Assembly (NCBI GenBank): GCA_947853245.1
Contig: CANTWP010000077.1
Coordinates: 1-14,137, forward strand
DNA from: an uncultured Bacilli bacterium
GTDB taxonomy: Bacteria > Bacillota_I > Bacilli_A > RF39 > UBA660
Length of the DNA: 14,137 bases
Direction of reading: 5' to 3'
Part shown: positions 6,928 to 13,947 of the stretch, piece after piece
Numbering within the stretch: the stretch's first letter is position 1
How the letters are laid out: the number at the start of each line of letters is the position of its first letter
Translations under genes and position numbers: made by a program
Notes under the pieces: generated by a model
What the model was told of the DNA's origin: nothing
Database searches by the model: none
The model's input: the letters and a program-made list of their open reading frames with translations, nothing else

Positions 6928-8739
6928 ATGAAAAAAATTAGAAATATAGCAATTATTGCCCATGTAGATCATGGAAAAACTACATTAGTAGATAGTTTAT
7001 TACAAGGTTCGGGAACATTTAGAGAGAATGAAGAAGTTGTAGAATGTGTAATGGATTCTAACGATATTGAACGTGAACGTGGAATTACAATTTTATCAAA
7101 AACAACTTCTATTAATTACAAAGATTATCGTATTAATATCTTAGATACACCAGGTCATGCTGATTTTGGTGGCGAAGTAGAACGTATTATGAATATGGTA
7201 GAAGGAGTATTGTTAGTTGTAGATGCCTACGAAGGAACTATGCCTCAAACTCGCTTTGTATTAAAGAAAGCTTTAGAAGCAGGGGTTACACCAATTGTTA
7301 TAGTTAATAAAATAGATAAACCTGTTGCTCGTCCTACACAGGTAGTAGATGAAGTGTTAGATTTATTTATTGAATTAGGAGCCGATTTGGATCAGTTAGA
7401 ATTCCCAGTGATTTATGCTTCAGGGTTAGCTGGGACATGTAGTTTATCACCAGAACTTTCTACTCAAGAAAAAACAATGGAACCAATTTTTAATGCTATT
7501 ATTGATTATATACCAGAACCTGATGTTGATTTAGAAGGTGGATTTCAATTTCAACCAGCACTACTTGATTATAATGATTTTGTGGGAAGAATCGGTATTG
7601 GCCGTGTAAAAAGAGGAACTGCTAAAGTTAATGAAATGGTCTCTTGTGTCCGTTTAGATGGTAGCATTAAACAATTTCGTATTCAAAAGATACTTGGTTT
7701 TGTAGGATTAAAGCGTGTAGAAGTAGAAGAAGCTAGTGCTGGTGATATTGTCGCAATAGCTGGTCTTTCGGACATTAATGTGGGTGAAACAATTTGTTCG
7801 ATTGGAAAAGAAGAAGCCTTGCCACATTTAAGAATTGATGAACCAACACTACAAATGACATTTGGTGTTAATACTTCACCATTCTGTGGTAGAGAAGGTA
7901 AAATTGTTACAGCTAGCAAAATTGCTGAACGTTTAAGAAAAGAAACCGAAAGAGATGTGTCTTTAAAGGTAGAACCTAGTGATAATGAATCATTTATCGT
8001 ATCAGGACGTGGTGAATTACATTTATCTATTTTAATTGAGAATATGCGCCGTGAAGGATTCGAGCTACAAGTATCTAAACCACAAGTTATCAAAAGAGAA
8101 ATAAACGGAGTGACTTGCGAGCCATATGAACAATTACAAATTGATATTCCTGAAAAATATATGGGAAATGTTATTGAAGCATTAGGCAATCGTGAGGCAG
8201 AAATGCTCAACATGACGCAAAGTGATGGACAAGTTAGAATTAATTATGTTATTCCATCACGCGGGTTAATTGGTTTTTCTACAAACTTTATGACAATGAC
8301 TAAAGGATATGGTATGATGAATCATACTTACTTAGAATATCGTAAAATAGCAGGTAGTCAAGTAGGAGAAAGAAAACTAGGGGTACTTGTTGCAGTAGAA
8401 GCTGGAAAGGCCACGGCATATGCGTTAGGACAGTTAGAAGACCGTGGAGTAATGTTTATTGAACCAGGTATGGAAGTATACGAGGGTATGATTGTTGGTG
8501 AACATAATCACGATGATGATCTTGCTGTTAACGTAGTTAAAGGCAAAAAACTTACCAATACTCGTGCCTCTGGTAGTGATCATACAGTTGTGTTAGATAG
8601 ACCTAGAATTATGAGTCTAGAAACTTGTTTAGATTATATTAATAGTGACGAATTGGTAGAGGTTACGCCTCTTAATTATCGTTTAAGAAAAAAAATTTTG
8701 AACACAGAATTAAGAAAAAAAGCTAATGCTAGAAAATAA
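6928..8739 (+). CDS. typA: Translational GTPase TypA/BipA
   Basis: 603 residues, the normal length. A ribosome-associated translation-factor GTPase of the EF-G/LepA class that promotes 50S assembly and growth under stress or cold. Seen in the sequence: P-loop AHVDHGKTT at residues 11-19, switch I region with ERERGITI, DTPGHADFGGEVERIM (G3), NKIDKP (G4) and a G5-type SGLAG; then the beta-barrel domain II, the domain III/V alpha-beta folds (SGRGELHLSILIENMRREG) and the TypA-specific C-terminal domain with SRGLIGFSTNFMTMTKGYGM and the lysine/arginine-rich end. All GTPase motifs are intact. It is transcribed alone from its own promoter and ends at a hairpin terminator (8748-8784). Confidence 0.98.
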   Translation: MKKIRNIAIIAHVDHGKTTLVDSLLQGSGTFRENEEVVECVMDSNDIERERGITILSKTTSINYKDYRINILDTPGHADFGGEVERIMNMVEGVLLVVDAYEGTMPQTRFVLKKALEAGVTPIVIVNKIDKPVARPTQVVDEVLDLFIELGADLDQLEFPVIYASGLAGTCSLSPELSTQEKTMEPIFNAIIDYIPEPDVDLEGGFQFQPALLDYNDFVGRIGIGRVKRGTAKVNEMVSCVRLDGSIKQFRIQKILGFVGLKRVEVEEASAGDIVAIAGLSDINVGETICSIGKEEALPHLRIDEPTLQMTFGVNTSPFCGREGKIVTASKIAERLRKETERDVSLKVEPSDNESFIVSGRGELHLSILIENMRREGFELQVSKPQVIKREINGVTCEPYEQLQIDIPEKYMGNVIEALGNREAEMLNMTQSDGQVRINYVIPSRGLIGFSTNFMTMTKGYGMMNHTYLEYRKIAGSQVGERKLGVLVAVEAGKATAYALGQLEDRGVMFIEPGMEVYEGMIVGEHNHDDDLAVNVVKGKKLTNTRASGSDHTVVLDRPRIMSLETCLDYINSDELVEVTPLNYRLRKKILNTELRKKANARK

Positions 8740-8747
8740 TAATGAAT

Positions 8748-8784
8748 AAAGGGAAATACAAAATGTACTGTGTTTCCTTTTAAA
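8748..8784 (+). terminator. typA terminator
   Basis: A 12-bp stem with two G-T pairs (8748-8759 with 8770-8781, 10-base loop) whose 3' arm ends in TTTT, nine bases after the typA stop. Confidence 0.65.
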
Positions 8785-8841
8785 TTACAAATTTTTTAAT
8801 AAAAAAATTGATTTTAAACAAATTACCATTTATAAGAAAGT

Positions 8842-9595
8842 ATGATAAGCTAATATGAAATTGGTGATAATCTGTACGATATGCAGTTATTTTTTAAATT
8901 TGGTGCTGAAATAATTTAGAAAGATACCGGAATTTTTATTAATGATAAAGAAAAAGTTGACGTAGTAGGCGTAAATGGTGCTATGGAAACGACACATTTT
9001 AAAATTATTCTAAAAAATCCAGAATTAGATTCTGGATTACCATGATAACGAGTAAACAAAAAATTGGCTATTTAACTCAAACGATAGAGCTTCGTTAACA
9101 TTAAAAGATAGTGTTAAATTTTTTGTTATCAGGTAACCTATTAATTTATTAGAAAATCAAATTATATATTTATATTTAAAGATTTCAGCAGAATCAAAAT
9201 AAAAAAACAAGATAGAATTTTAAAAAAAATAAGTAAAATCATGCGTTACTTGAATATTATGAAGATTGTCAAGCAAAAGATATATTATTTGATTTAATTA
9301 ATAAAATCCATATCGACTATAGTTTAATTAATTTAAAACTGAAAGATTTATCTAGTGGTCAAAAGTCTAAAATAGCATTTGCTCATTTGTTATATTTTAG
9401 GTAGAATTATTATTAGATGAATATACTAATCATTTAGATCCAGAAACACAAAAAAATAATTAGTATGAATTTTAATAATTATACAAAACTATTATTTTAG
9501 TAAATCATAATACAGATTTTGTTAAACAAATTGGTATAGACAGGATGCTTATTTTACCTCAAGGTAAAATAACTAATTATTCTAAAGAAAAATAA
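8842..9595 (+). pseudogene. Decayed ABC-F-type ATPase (single nucleotide-binding domain remnant)
   Basis: Translating all three plus frames recovers one ABC ATPase in pieces. ATG 8842 begins a frame with stops at 8851 and 8917. It continues into GVNGAMETTHFKIILKNPEL (Walker A from 8968, where the expected GKTT reads METT, so the P-loop lysine is lost). Then SKQKIGYLTQT follows before more stops. The signature LSSGQKSKIAFAHLL (from 9348) lies in another frame, and Walker B LLLDEYTNHLD (about 9407-9439) is in a third. Last comes VNHNTDFVKQIGIDRMLILP with the typical 'QGKITNYSKEK' end at 9595. The TNHLD, LSSGQKS and H-D-FV features point to the ABC-F class. Only one domain's worth of sequence remains, against two in a complete ABC-F protein, so it was either truncated or internally deleted. 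The AT-rich bases between 9080 and 9240 are too decayed to align by eye. Confidence 0.88.
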
Positions 9596-9615
9596 AAACA
9601 TTATCACAACAACTG

Positions 9616-9645
9616 TTTTTAAATTATAAAATATTATGATATACT
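9616..9645 (+). promoter_or_regulatory. Putative promoter of the ATP-grasp gene
   Basis: An extended -10 TGATATACT (9637-9645) with a poor TTTTTA -35 (9616-9621), 18-bp spacer. The AGGAGATGG ribosome site follows at 9652-9660. Confidence 0.45.
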
Positions 9646-9664
9646 TAAAATAGGAGATGGTTAT

Positions 9665-10675
9665 ATGGGACTTATGAATTACGCAATGAGTGGAAATTTT
9701 TCAAGATTTAATGATAAAGTTAAGAAAATATCAAAAGAAGAGAATATTAGTTATTTTAAGATAATGTTTAAGTTTTTTGATTGTTTTCTTATTTTAAAAT
9801 GTGGATATAGTGATTATTTAAATTATGAATTATATAAGAAAAGTAGAAAAGATATTAAAGAATATGTATCAATTAATGATCAAGATAAATTTTATGCAAT
9901 AGTTTCTCCTAGTGAATATAAAACAACGTTTTCTGTTAAACCTAATTTTTTGAAGACTTTCAAAAAATACATTAATAGAGATTTTTATACTAGTGATCAA
10001 AGTATTGAAACATTAAAGTGTTTTTTAGAAAAACACGATGTTTTTATGTTAAAACAAACAGATGGTTTAGGTGGTCATAATGTTACTAAAATGTCTAGTA
10101 ATGAGGTAACTAATATAGAAGAATTTTTAGCTAAGATTAAAAAAGATAATTTATTCTTAGAAGAATATGTAGTTCAAAATAGTGAAATTAATAGAATATG
10201 TTCAACTAGTGTTAATACTATAAGAATTATGACATTTGGCTATAATGGTAAATCAAGAATATTATTTGCATCATTAAGAGTTGGAAACGGTATAAACAGT
10301 GTAGATAATTTTCATCAAGGTGGTATGGGAATATTAGTTGATACAGAAACAGGTAAACTTATTGGTAATGCTTTTGATAAAGATTTAAATGAGTATAAGC
10401 ATCATCCAAAATCTAAGATAAAATTTGATGGTTTTCAAATACCTAATTGGGATAAGATTAAAAAATTAGTATTAGAAGCAGCTTTAGTTGATGAACATAT
10501 ACATGTTGTAGGATGGGATGTGGCTGTTTTAGAAGATGGCGCAACATTTATTGAAGGTAATAGAAGACCTGGATTTGATCTTGTACAAGTATTATCTAAA
10601 CGTGGTAGAAAAGATATGATGCGTGAAGTTTTAGATGAAATCAATGCTCATGAAGGAACTAATTATAGAATATAA
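9665..10675 (+). CDS. Sugar-transfer-associated ATP-grasp protein
   Basis: 336 residues. The N-terminal ~90 residues are helical and basic, followed by an ATP-grasp fold: a DVFMLKQTDGLGGHNV strand and glycine-rich loop (about residues 131-146), EEYVVQN (adenine/hinge region), RICSTSVNTIRIMTF, the VGNGINSVDNFHQGGMG loop and the metal-binding end DVAVLEDGATFIEGNRRPG. These match the PF14397 family (ATPgrasp_ST), usually encoded in capsule or teichoic-acid clusters and assumed to ligate a carboxyl group to an amine on a cell-surface sugar precursor. No such cluster is visible here, so its substrate is unknown. It starts at ATG 9665 after AGGAGATGG; an internal ATG at 9674 is also possible. Convergent with ddl, itself an ATP-grasp ligase but only distantly similar. 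Confidence 0.88.
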   Translation: MGLMNYAMSGNFSRFNDKVKKISKEENISYFKIMFKFFDCFLILKCGYSDYLNYELYKKSRKDIKEYVSINDQDKFYAIVSPSEYKTTFSVKPNFLKTFKKYINRDFYTSDQSIETLKCFLEKHDVFMLKQTDGLGGHNVTKMSSNEVTNIEEFLAKIKKDNLFLEEYVVQNSEINRICSTSVNTIRIMTFGYNGKSRILFASLRVGNGINSVDNFHQGGMGILVDTETGKLIGNAFDKDLNEYKHHPKSKIKFDGFQIPNWDKIKKLVLEAALVDEHIHVVGWDVAVLEDGATFIEGNRRPGFDLVQVLSKRGRKDMMREVLDEINAHEGTNYRI

Positions 10676-10683
10676 AAAGACAT

Positions 10684-10748
10684 ATAAAAGCACTAAGTTT
10701 GTGATATGAACCTTATAGGTTACATTTCATTGTTCTTAGTGCTTTTAT
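10684..10748. terminator. Bidirectional terminator between the ATP-grasp gene and ddl
   Basis: A perfect 14-bp inverted repeat (10684-10697 and 10735-10748) enclosing 37 bases that hold a second hairpin AACCT/AGGTT (10709-10713, 10717-10721). The arms give a CTTTTAT end on both strands. The ddl stop codon starts at the very next base. Confidence 0.7.
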
Positions 10749-11726
10749 TTAAGCATTATCAATTAATGTAGTGATAATATCGGTATAAGTATACCCATCA
10801 TTAATAAATAATGAAGGATACATACTGATTGTAGTAAAACCTGGTAAAGTATTAATTTCATTTAAATATACTTTATTATTTATTTCATCATATAAAAAAT
10901 CCATACGTGCTAAAGAAGAAGCATTTACTCCAACAAAAGCTCTTTCTGCATAATTTTTAATTTCTTCTTCTATATTAGTATTTAAGTCTGCAGGAACAAT
11001 AGTATATGACTCTTCATTTTCATATTTGGCATTGTAATCATAGAATTCATTAGCGGCTTTTATTTCTCCAATAGAAGAAATAATTATACCCTTATCATAG
11101 ATTACTGCACATTCTAGTTCTCTGGCCGTTATAAATTTTTCAACTAATACTTTTTTATCATAATTAAATGCTTCGATTATTGCTTTTTTTAATTCTCTTT
11201 TATTATTAACCTTACTAATTCCTATAGAAGAACCCCCATTAGCAGGTTTTACAATCATAGGGAAATCTAATGTTTTTATAATATCTTTTAGTGTGATATC
11301 TTCTGTTACTTCTACAAATGGTATTTGTGGAATATCTAAATAATTAAATATATATTTAGAGAATACCTTATCCATGCATAAAGCACTGGTTAGAGTTTTA
11401 CATCCTACATATTTAATATTAAATAAATCAAGCATTCCTTGTAATCTTCCATCTTCACCGTTAGCTCCATGTAATACAGGGAATACAATATCAAAGGATT
11501 TAACAAAATCAATTATATTATCTATTTTCTTTATATTAGCGGTTTCCCAGGTTATTAAATGATTGATACTGTCCTGATAAAGATACCATTCATTATTCTT
11601 AGAAATTACAACTGATGTTACTTCAAATTTTGTTCTATCAATATTTTCTAATATACTTGTAGCAGATAGACAAGAAACATTGTGCTCAAATGAATTCCCA
11701 CCAAATAAAATTAAAACTTTTTTCAT
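10749..11726 (-). CDS. ddl: D-alanine--D-alanine ligase
   Basis: Joins two D-alanines with ATP for the peptidoglycan stem peptide in the cytoplasm. Visible landmarks are LFGGNSFEHNVS at the N-terminus (first D-Ala site glutamate), VFPVLHGANGEDGRLQG, YVGCKTLTSALCMDK, the ATP-grasp strand FPMIVKPANGGSSIGISKV, EKFITARELECAV, the omega-loop EFYDYNAKY and the metal/phosphate end ARMDFLY...NEINTLPGFT. The omega-loop has tyrosine in the position typical of D-Ala-D-Ala ligases rather than the change seen in D-Ala-D-Lac (vancomycin-resistant) enzymes. Start: the frame can be read from TTG at 11738, but that codon overlaps the GAGGTG ribosome site (11736-11731), so ATG 11726 (325 residues) is chosen. 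Divergent from the zinc-ribbon gene, convergent with the ATP-grasp gene. Confidence 0.97.
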   Translation of the reverse strand: MKKVLILFGGNSFEHNVSCLSATSILENIDRTKFEVTSVVISKNNEWYLYQDSINHLITWETANIKKIDNIIDFVKSFDIVFPVLHGANGEDGRLQGMLDLFNIKYVGCKTLTSALCMDKVFSKYIFNYLDIPQIPFVEVTEDITLKDIIKTLDFPMIVKPANGGSSIGISKVNNKRELKKAIIEAFNYDKKVLVEKFITARELECAVIYDKGIIISSIGEIKAANEFYDYNAKYENEESYTIVPADLNTNIEEEIKNYAERAFVGVNASSLARMDFLYDEINNKVYLNEINTLPGFTTISMYPSLFINDGYTYTDIITTLIDNA

Positions 11727-11759
11727 AAAACACCTCAATAAAGTATATAGTTAATTGTG

Positions 11760-11788
11760 AATATTATGCTTGATCAAAACATAATATT
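11760..11788. promoter_or_regulatory. Candidate operator palindrome between ddl and the zinc-ribbon gene
   Basis: A perfect 9-bp inverted repeat AATATTATG/CATAATATT (11760-11768, 11780-11788) around an 11-base centre that contains the self-complementary TTGATCAA. The plus-strand -35 box lies in the centre, so a bound regulator would cover the promoter. No T-run follows either arm, which argues against a terminator. Confidence 0.4.
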
Positions 11789-11798
11789 GTGATATATT
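11770..11798 (+). promoter_or_regulatory. Promoter of the zinc-ribbon protein gene
   Basis: TTGATC (11770-11775), 17-bp spacer and TATATT (11793-11798) with a TGA extension before the -10. The predicted start near 11805 gives a leader of about 80 bases. Confidence 0.6.
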
Positions 11799-11829
11799 AT
11801 TATTGATTTAAAAATTATTTTGTCATTCT

Positions 11830-11874
11830 TTTTTAGATAAGAACCTGAAATAAGTATTAAATCAAATCTAAAAA
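11830..11874 (+). promoter_or_regulatory. Leader hairpin touching the ribosome binding site
   Basis: In the predicted leader TTTTTAGAT (11830-11838) pairs perfectly with ATCTAAAAA (11866-11874). The 3' arm overlaps the first A of the AAAGGAGGA ribosome site (11872-11880). A 9-bp, almost all A-U stem is weak and could open with temperature or translation. Regulatory role is inference. Confidence 0.35.
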
Positions 11875-11886
11875 GGAGGACATATC

Positions 11887-12057
11887 ATGCAAGATAAAAC
11901 TATAGTTTGTAAAGATTGTGGTAAAGAATTTATTTTCAGCGTTAGAGATCAAGAATTTTACAAAGAACAAGGATTCCAAAATGAACCTGTTAGATGTAAA
12001 GAATGTCGTGCTAAGAAAAAGGCTGAGCGTAATAACTTCCGTCAACAAAATAATTAG
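11887..12057 (+). CDS. Small zinc-ribbon domain protein
   Basis: 56 residues starting MQDKTIVCKDCGKEFIFSV. Two CxxC pairs (C8/C11 and C37/C40) bracket a conserved-looking FYKEQGFQNEPVRCKECR segment, the layout of the 'probable zinc-ribbon' family PF13451 (zf-trcl), followed by a basic tail KKKAERNNFRQQNN. It should bind one Zn(II); the basic end suggests nucleic-acid or ribosome contact, but no function is established for the family. The ATG at 11887 has an excellent AAAGGAGGA ribosome site (11872-11880). Its own promoter and a comparatively long, possibly structured leader make it a candidate for post-transcriptional control. It ends with TAG just before a bidirectional terminator. Confidence 0.92.
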   Translation: MQDKTIVCKDCGKEFIFSVRDQEFYKEQGFQNEPVRCKECRAKKKAERNNFRQQNN

Positions 12058-12060
12058 AAA

Positions 12061-12088
12061 AAAAACTCTTATCTTTTTAAGAGTTTTT
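12061..12088. terminator. Bidirectional terminator between the zinc-ribbon and lipoprotein genes
   Basis: A perfect 11-bp inverted repeat (12061-12071 and 12078-12088), loop of six, with T-runs on both strands. It lies three bases after the zinc-ribbon stop, and the lipoprotein stop codon (12087-12089) overlaps its right arm. Confidence 0.85.
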
Positions 12089-12794
12089 ATTTTTCTATTT
12101 TTGTTAAAAAATTCACTTCATTATTATCATTTCTAAAAGGTAAAATATTAGCTAAATATCCGTATTGATTCTTAAAACTAATTTTAAAATCAGGATCTTT
12201 TAATATTTCTTTTCTTATAACAATGTTAGTCTGTTTATCTATTGTATCTATAGAATATAAAGGAGCTATTTCTTTAAAAGAATTATTATTATCTAGTTCT
12301 ATTTGATTGATTTTAAAATTATATAATGGGTATAATGAATTGATTATTATATAGTCATTTTTTTTATCTAATTTAATAAATGAGTCGCCATCTTGTACAT
12401 CATAATTATTTTCATTGCGAATTGTAAAATAAGATATATCTTGGTACTTTTTAACTATTTCATTTAATGTATCAATTAAAATTTTGACTTTTTCAGAATC
12501 TTTTGTGTGACAGTACTTATTATTATTTTGATATTCCATATAATAGTTACTGGAGATATCGAATTTATAAATAATGTCATTAGTGGTAATAGTTAGTACA
12601 TTTTCATTAATATTAATTGCTTTTCCACAGTAAAAATTAATATTATTAATAATGGTGGTTATTTTATTGTAATCATCTTCAACTATATTAATATTATTGT
12701 AGTTAATAGAAATTGTATTGTTAATACTGATGGTGTGTTTAGAACAACCAGTTAATATTATTATTGTTATTATAAGTAATATAAATTTTTTCAT
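12087..12794 (-). CDS. Putative lipoprotein of unknown function
   Basis: 235 residues. The N-terminus MKKFILLIITIIILTGCSKH is a lipoprotein signal peptide with lipobox LTGC, so Cys17 should be lipidated and the protein held on the outer face of the membrane. The mature part is Asn/Ile/Lys/Tyr-rich and predicted beta-rich; I do not recognise a domain. A GGGGTG ribosome site precedes ATG 12794. The terminator of the cotJ unit lies only about 40 bases upstream and no clear sigma-A promoter fits in the gap (a lone CATAAT is the best -10), so it may depend on read-through from the sporulation unit; this is not certain. Confidence 0.75.
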   Translation of the reverse strand: MKKFILLIITIIILTGCSKHTISINNTISINYNNINIVEDDYNKITTIINNINFYCGKAININENVLTITTNDIIYKFDISSNYYMEYQNNNKYCHTKDSEKVKILIDTLNEIVKKYQDISYFTIRNENNYDVQDGDSFIKLDKKNDYIIINSLYPLYNFKINQIELDNNNSFKEIAPLYSIDTIDKQTNIVIRKEILKDPDFKISFKNQYGYLANILPFRNDNNEVNFLTKIEK

Positions 12795-12832
12795 AATTCA
12801 CCCCAGTTTTATTATGAAAAAAAATAAAGAAA

Positions 12833-12855
12833 AAATACTTTCTATGAAAGTATTT
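12833..12855 (-). terminator. Terminator of the cotJ unit
   Basis: A perfect 10-bp stem (12833-12842, 12846-12855) with a TAT loop just after the cotJC stop, followed on the minus strand by T5-C-TTTA-T9, an AT-rich tail suited to termination. Confidence 0.8.
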
Positions 12856-13411
12856 AGACCTGTTTTTCTAAGTAATAATTTCTTAATTCTTTAAATCTCT
12901 GATAATGAATAATTTCTCTTTGACGAAGAAATGATAATGGCCCTAAAAGATCCGGATCGTTTGTTAAATCCATTAAATGTTCATAAGTTGCACGTGCTCT
13001 TTGTTCCGCTGCCATATCACTTTCTAAGTCAGCAATATAATCTCCGCTAGCTTCTATATAGGCAGTTGTAAATGGTACTCCAACTGCATCTGTAGGGAAT
13101 AGCGCATGATCATGTTGGACAAAATGGCCACCTAAACCAGCAGTTTCTAATTCTTGAATAGTAGCTCCAGTAACTAACTGAGCTATCATTGCTGAGATCA
13201 TTTCGACATGAGCAAATTCCTCAGTAGCAATATCTGTAAGTAATGCTTTTCCTCTATCATCAGGCATTGTATATCTTTGATTTAAATAACGAAGTGACGC
13301 TGCTAATTCAGAATCTGGACCACCATATTGTGCTAACAAATATTTGGCCATTTTTAAATCTTTCTTTTGAATATTAACTGGATATTCTAACTTTTTTTCA
13401 TATTTCCACAT
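12854..13411 (-). CDS. cotJC: Spore coat protein CotJC, manganese-catalase-like
   Basis: 185 residues, close to the usual CotJC length, beginning MWKYEKKLEYPVNI and containing AKYLLAQYGGPDSELAASLR. It is a four-helix-bundle protein of the Mn-catalase family. The five dinuclear-metal ligands line up by spacing with those known for the Lactobacillus plantarum enzyme: Glu35, Glu65, His68 (TEEFAH), Glu136 (AAEQRA) and His169 (REIIHYQRF). The metal centre therefore looks intact and H2O2 breakdown is plausible. It lies 12 bases after the CotJA-CotJB fusion gene with a GGGGGAGA ribosome site between them, the normal cotJ gene order. In Bacillus subtilis the operon is made in the mother cell under sigma-E and its products enter the inner coat. 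Confidence 0.95.
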   Translation of the reverse strand: MWKYEKKLEYPVNIQKKDLKMAKYLLAQYGGPDSELAASLRYLNQRYTMPDDRGKALLTDIATEEFAHVEMISAMIAQLVTGATIQELETAGLGGHFVQHDHALFPTDAVGVPFTTAYIEASGDYIADLESDMAAEQRARATYEHLMDLTNDPDLLGPLSFLRQREIIHYQRFKELRNYYLEKQV

Positions 13412-13423
13412 AAATATCTCCCC

Positions 13424-13927
13424 CTATTTATTTTCCCATGGCCATGGTGAATTATTCCAAGCCCAAGGGTAAGAGTTTAAAGCATCGCTTGAAAGTAGTA
13501 ATGGTCCATATTTATTTTCATATTGTTTTAAAAATTCAATGTTTTGTACACGATATTGATTGAATAAATCTAATGCTTCTTTGTCGTTAGGATTTACATC
13601 TAAGTAAAGATTTAAATCGATCATTGCAAAACTTAATGAGTCTATATAGGTAAGAAGCTCTGCCTGTTCATTCATAGGTGTTATTTCATAAGGATTATTA
13701 ATTTTATAACCATTATACAGTTCTGGGAACATATTTCCTCTAATAAAACCATTATATGGATTTAGTGAACCTTTTTTAGTAACAGCTTGATTATAAAGTG
13801 GCTGATTATAATTGTTATTAGTATAATTGTAATAGTCTTGGGTCATATTATATTTGTTCATGTTGTTCATATTATTCATATTTGCCAAATTTTTCATGGC
13901 ATTCAAATTATTTATGTTATTATTCAT
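13424..13927 (-). CDS. cotJB: CotJA-CotJB fusion spore coat protein with Asn/Met-rich N-terminus
   Basis: 167 residues in three parts. Residues 1-45 are low-complexity, rich in Asn, Met and Tyr (NMNNMNNMNKYN). Residues about 55-75, NPYNGFIRGNMFPELYNGYK, resemble the core of CotJA (its 'GTlFPeL..PY' region). Residues about 85-167 are a CotJB domain: NEQAELLTYIDSLSFAMIDL, LYLDVNPNDKEALDLFNQYR, YENKYGPLL and the Trp-rich end SYPWAWNNSPWPWE. CotJA and CotJB are separate proteins in Bacillus, so this appears to be a natural fusion or a CotJB that has taken over the CotJA motif. ATG 13927 follows a GAGGGGGAAA ribosome site. It is first in the unit with cotJC, probably under sigma-E. It should be a structural inner-coat protein; no catalytic role is expected. 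Confidence 0.88.
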   Translation of the reverse strand: MNNNINNLNAMKNLANMNNMNNMNKYNMTQDYYNYTNNNYNQPLYNQAVTKKGSLNPYNGFIRGNMFPELYNGYKINNPYEITPMNEQAELLTYIDSLSFAMIDLNLYLDVNPNDKEALDLFNQYRVQNIEFLKQYENKYGPLLLSSDALNSYPWAWNNSPWPWENK

Positions 13928-13947
13928 TTAAATTTCCCCCTCGATTT

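Noticed and set aside
6763..6972. 69-residue minus-strand open frame upstream of typA
   Set aside because: It covers the typA promoter and start codon, has no convincing ribosome site, and its residues match no family I know. In DNA this AT-rich a frame of this size is expected by chance.
7683..8213. 176-residue open frame antisense to typA
   Set aside because: It is the complement of highly conserved TypA coding sequence, Ser/Ile-rich without domain features, and has no promoter or ribosome site.
8808..8836. TTGATT-N17-TATAAG promoter before the ABC-F pseudogene
   Set aside because: It fits in spacing, but it would start transcription at or next to ATG 8842, leaving no ribosome site. At best a fossil, so it is not listed as a feature.
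11742..11747. TATACT as the ddl -10 box
   Set aside because: Transcription would begin inside the GAGGTG ribosome site, so this cannot be the main ddl promoter; its real position is unresolved.
12846..13411. CotJC as a general vegetative manganese catalase
   Set aside because: Length, the MWKYEKKLEYP start and the cotJ neighbour fit the shorter spore-coat form better than vegetative Mn catalases, which are longer.
13790..13927. Asn/Met codon repeats in the CotJ fusion as a tandem repeat or CRISPR-like array
   Set aside because: The repetition is short, irregular and explained by low-complexity coding; there are no regular repeat-spacer units.
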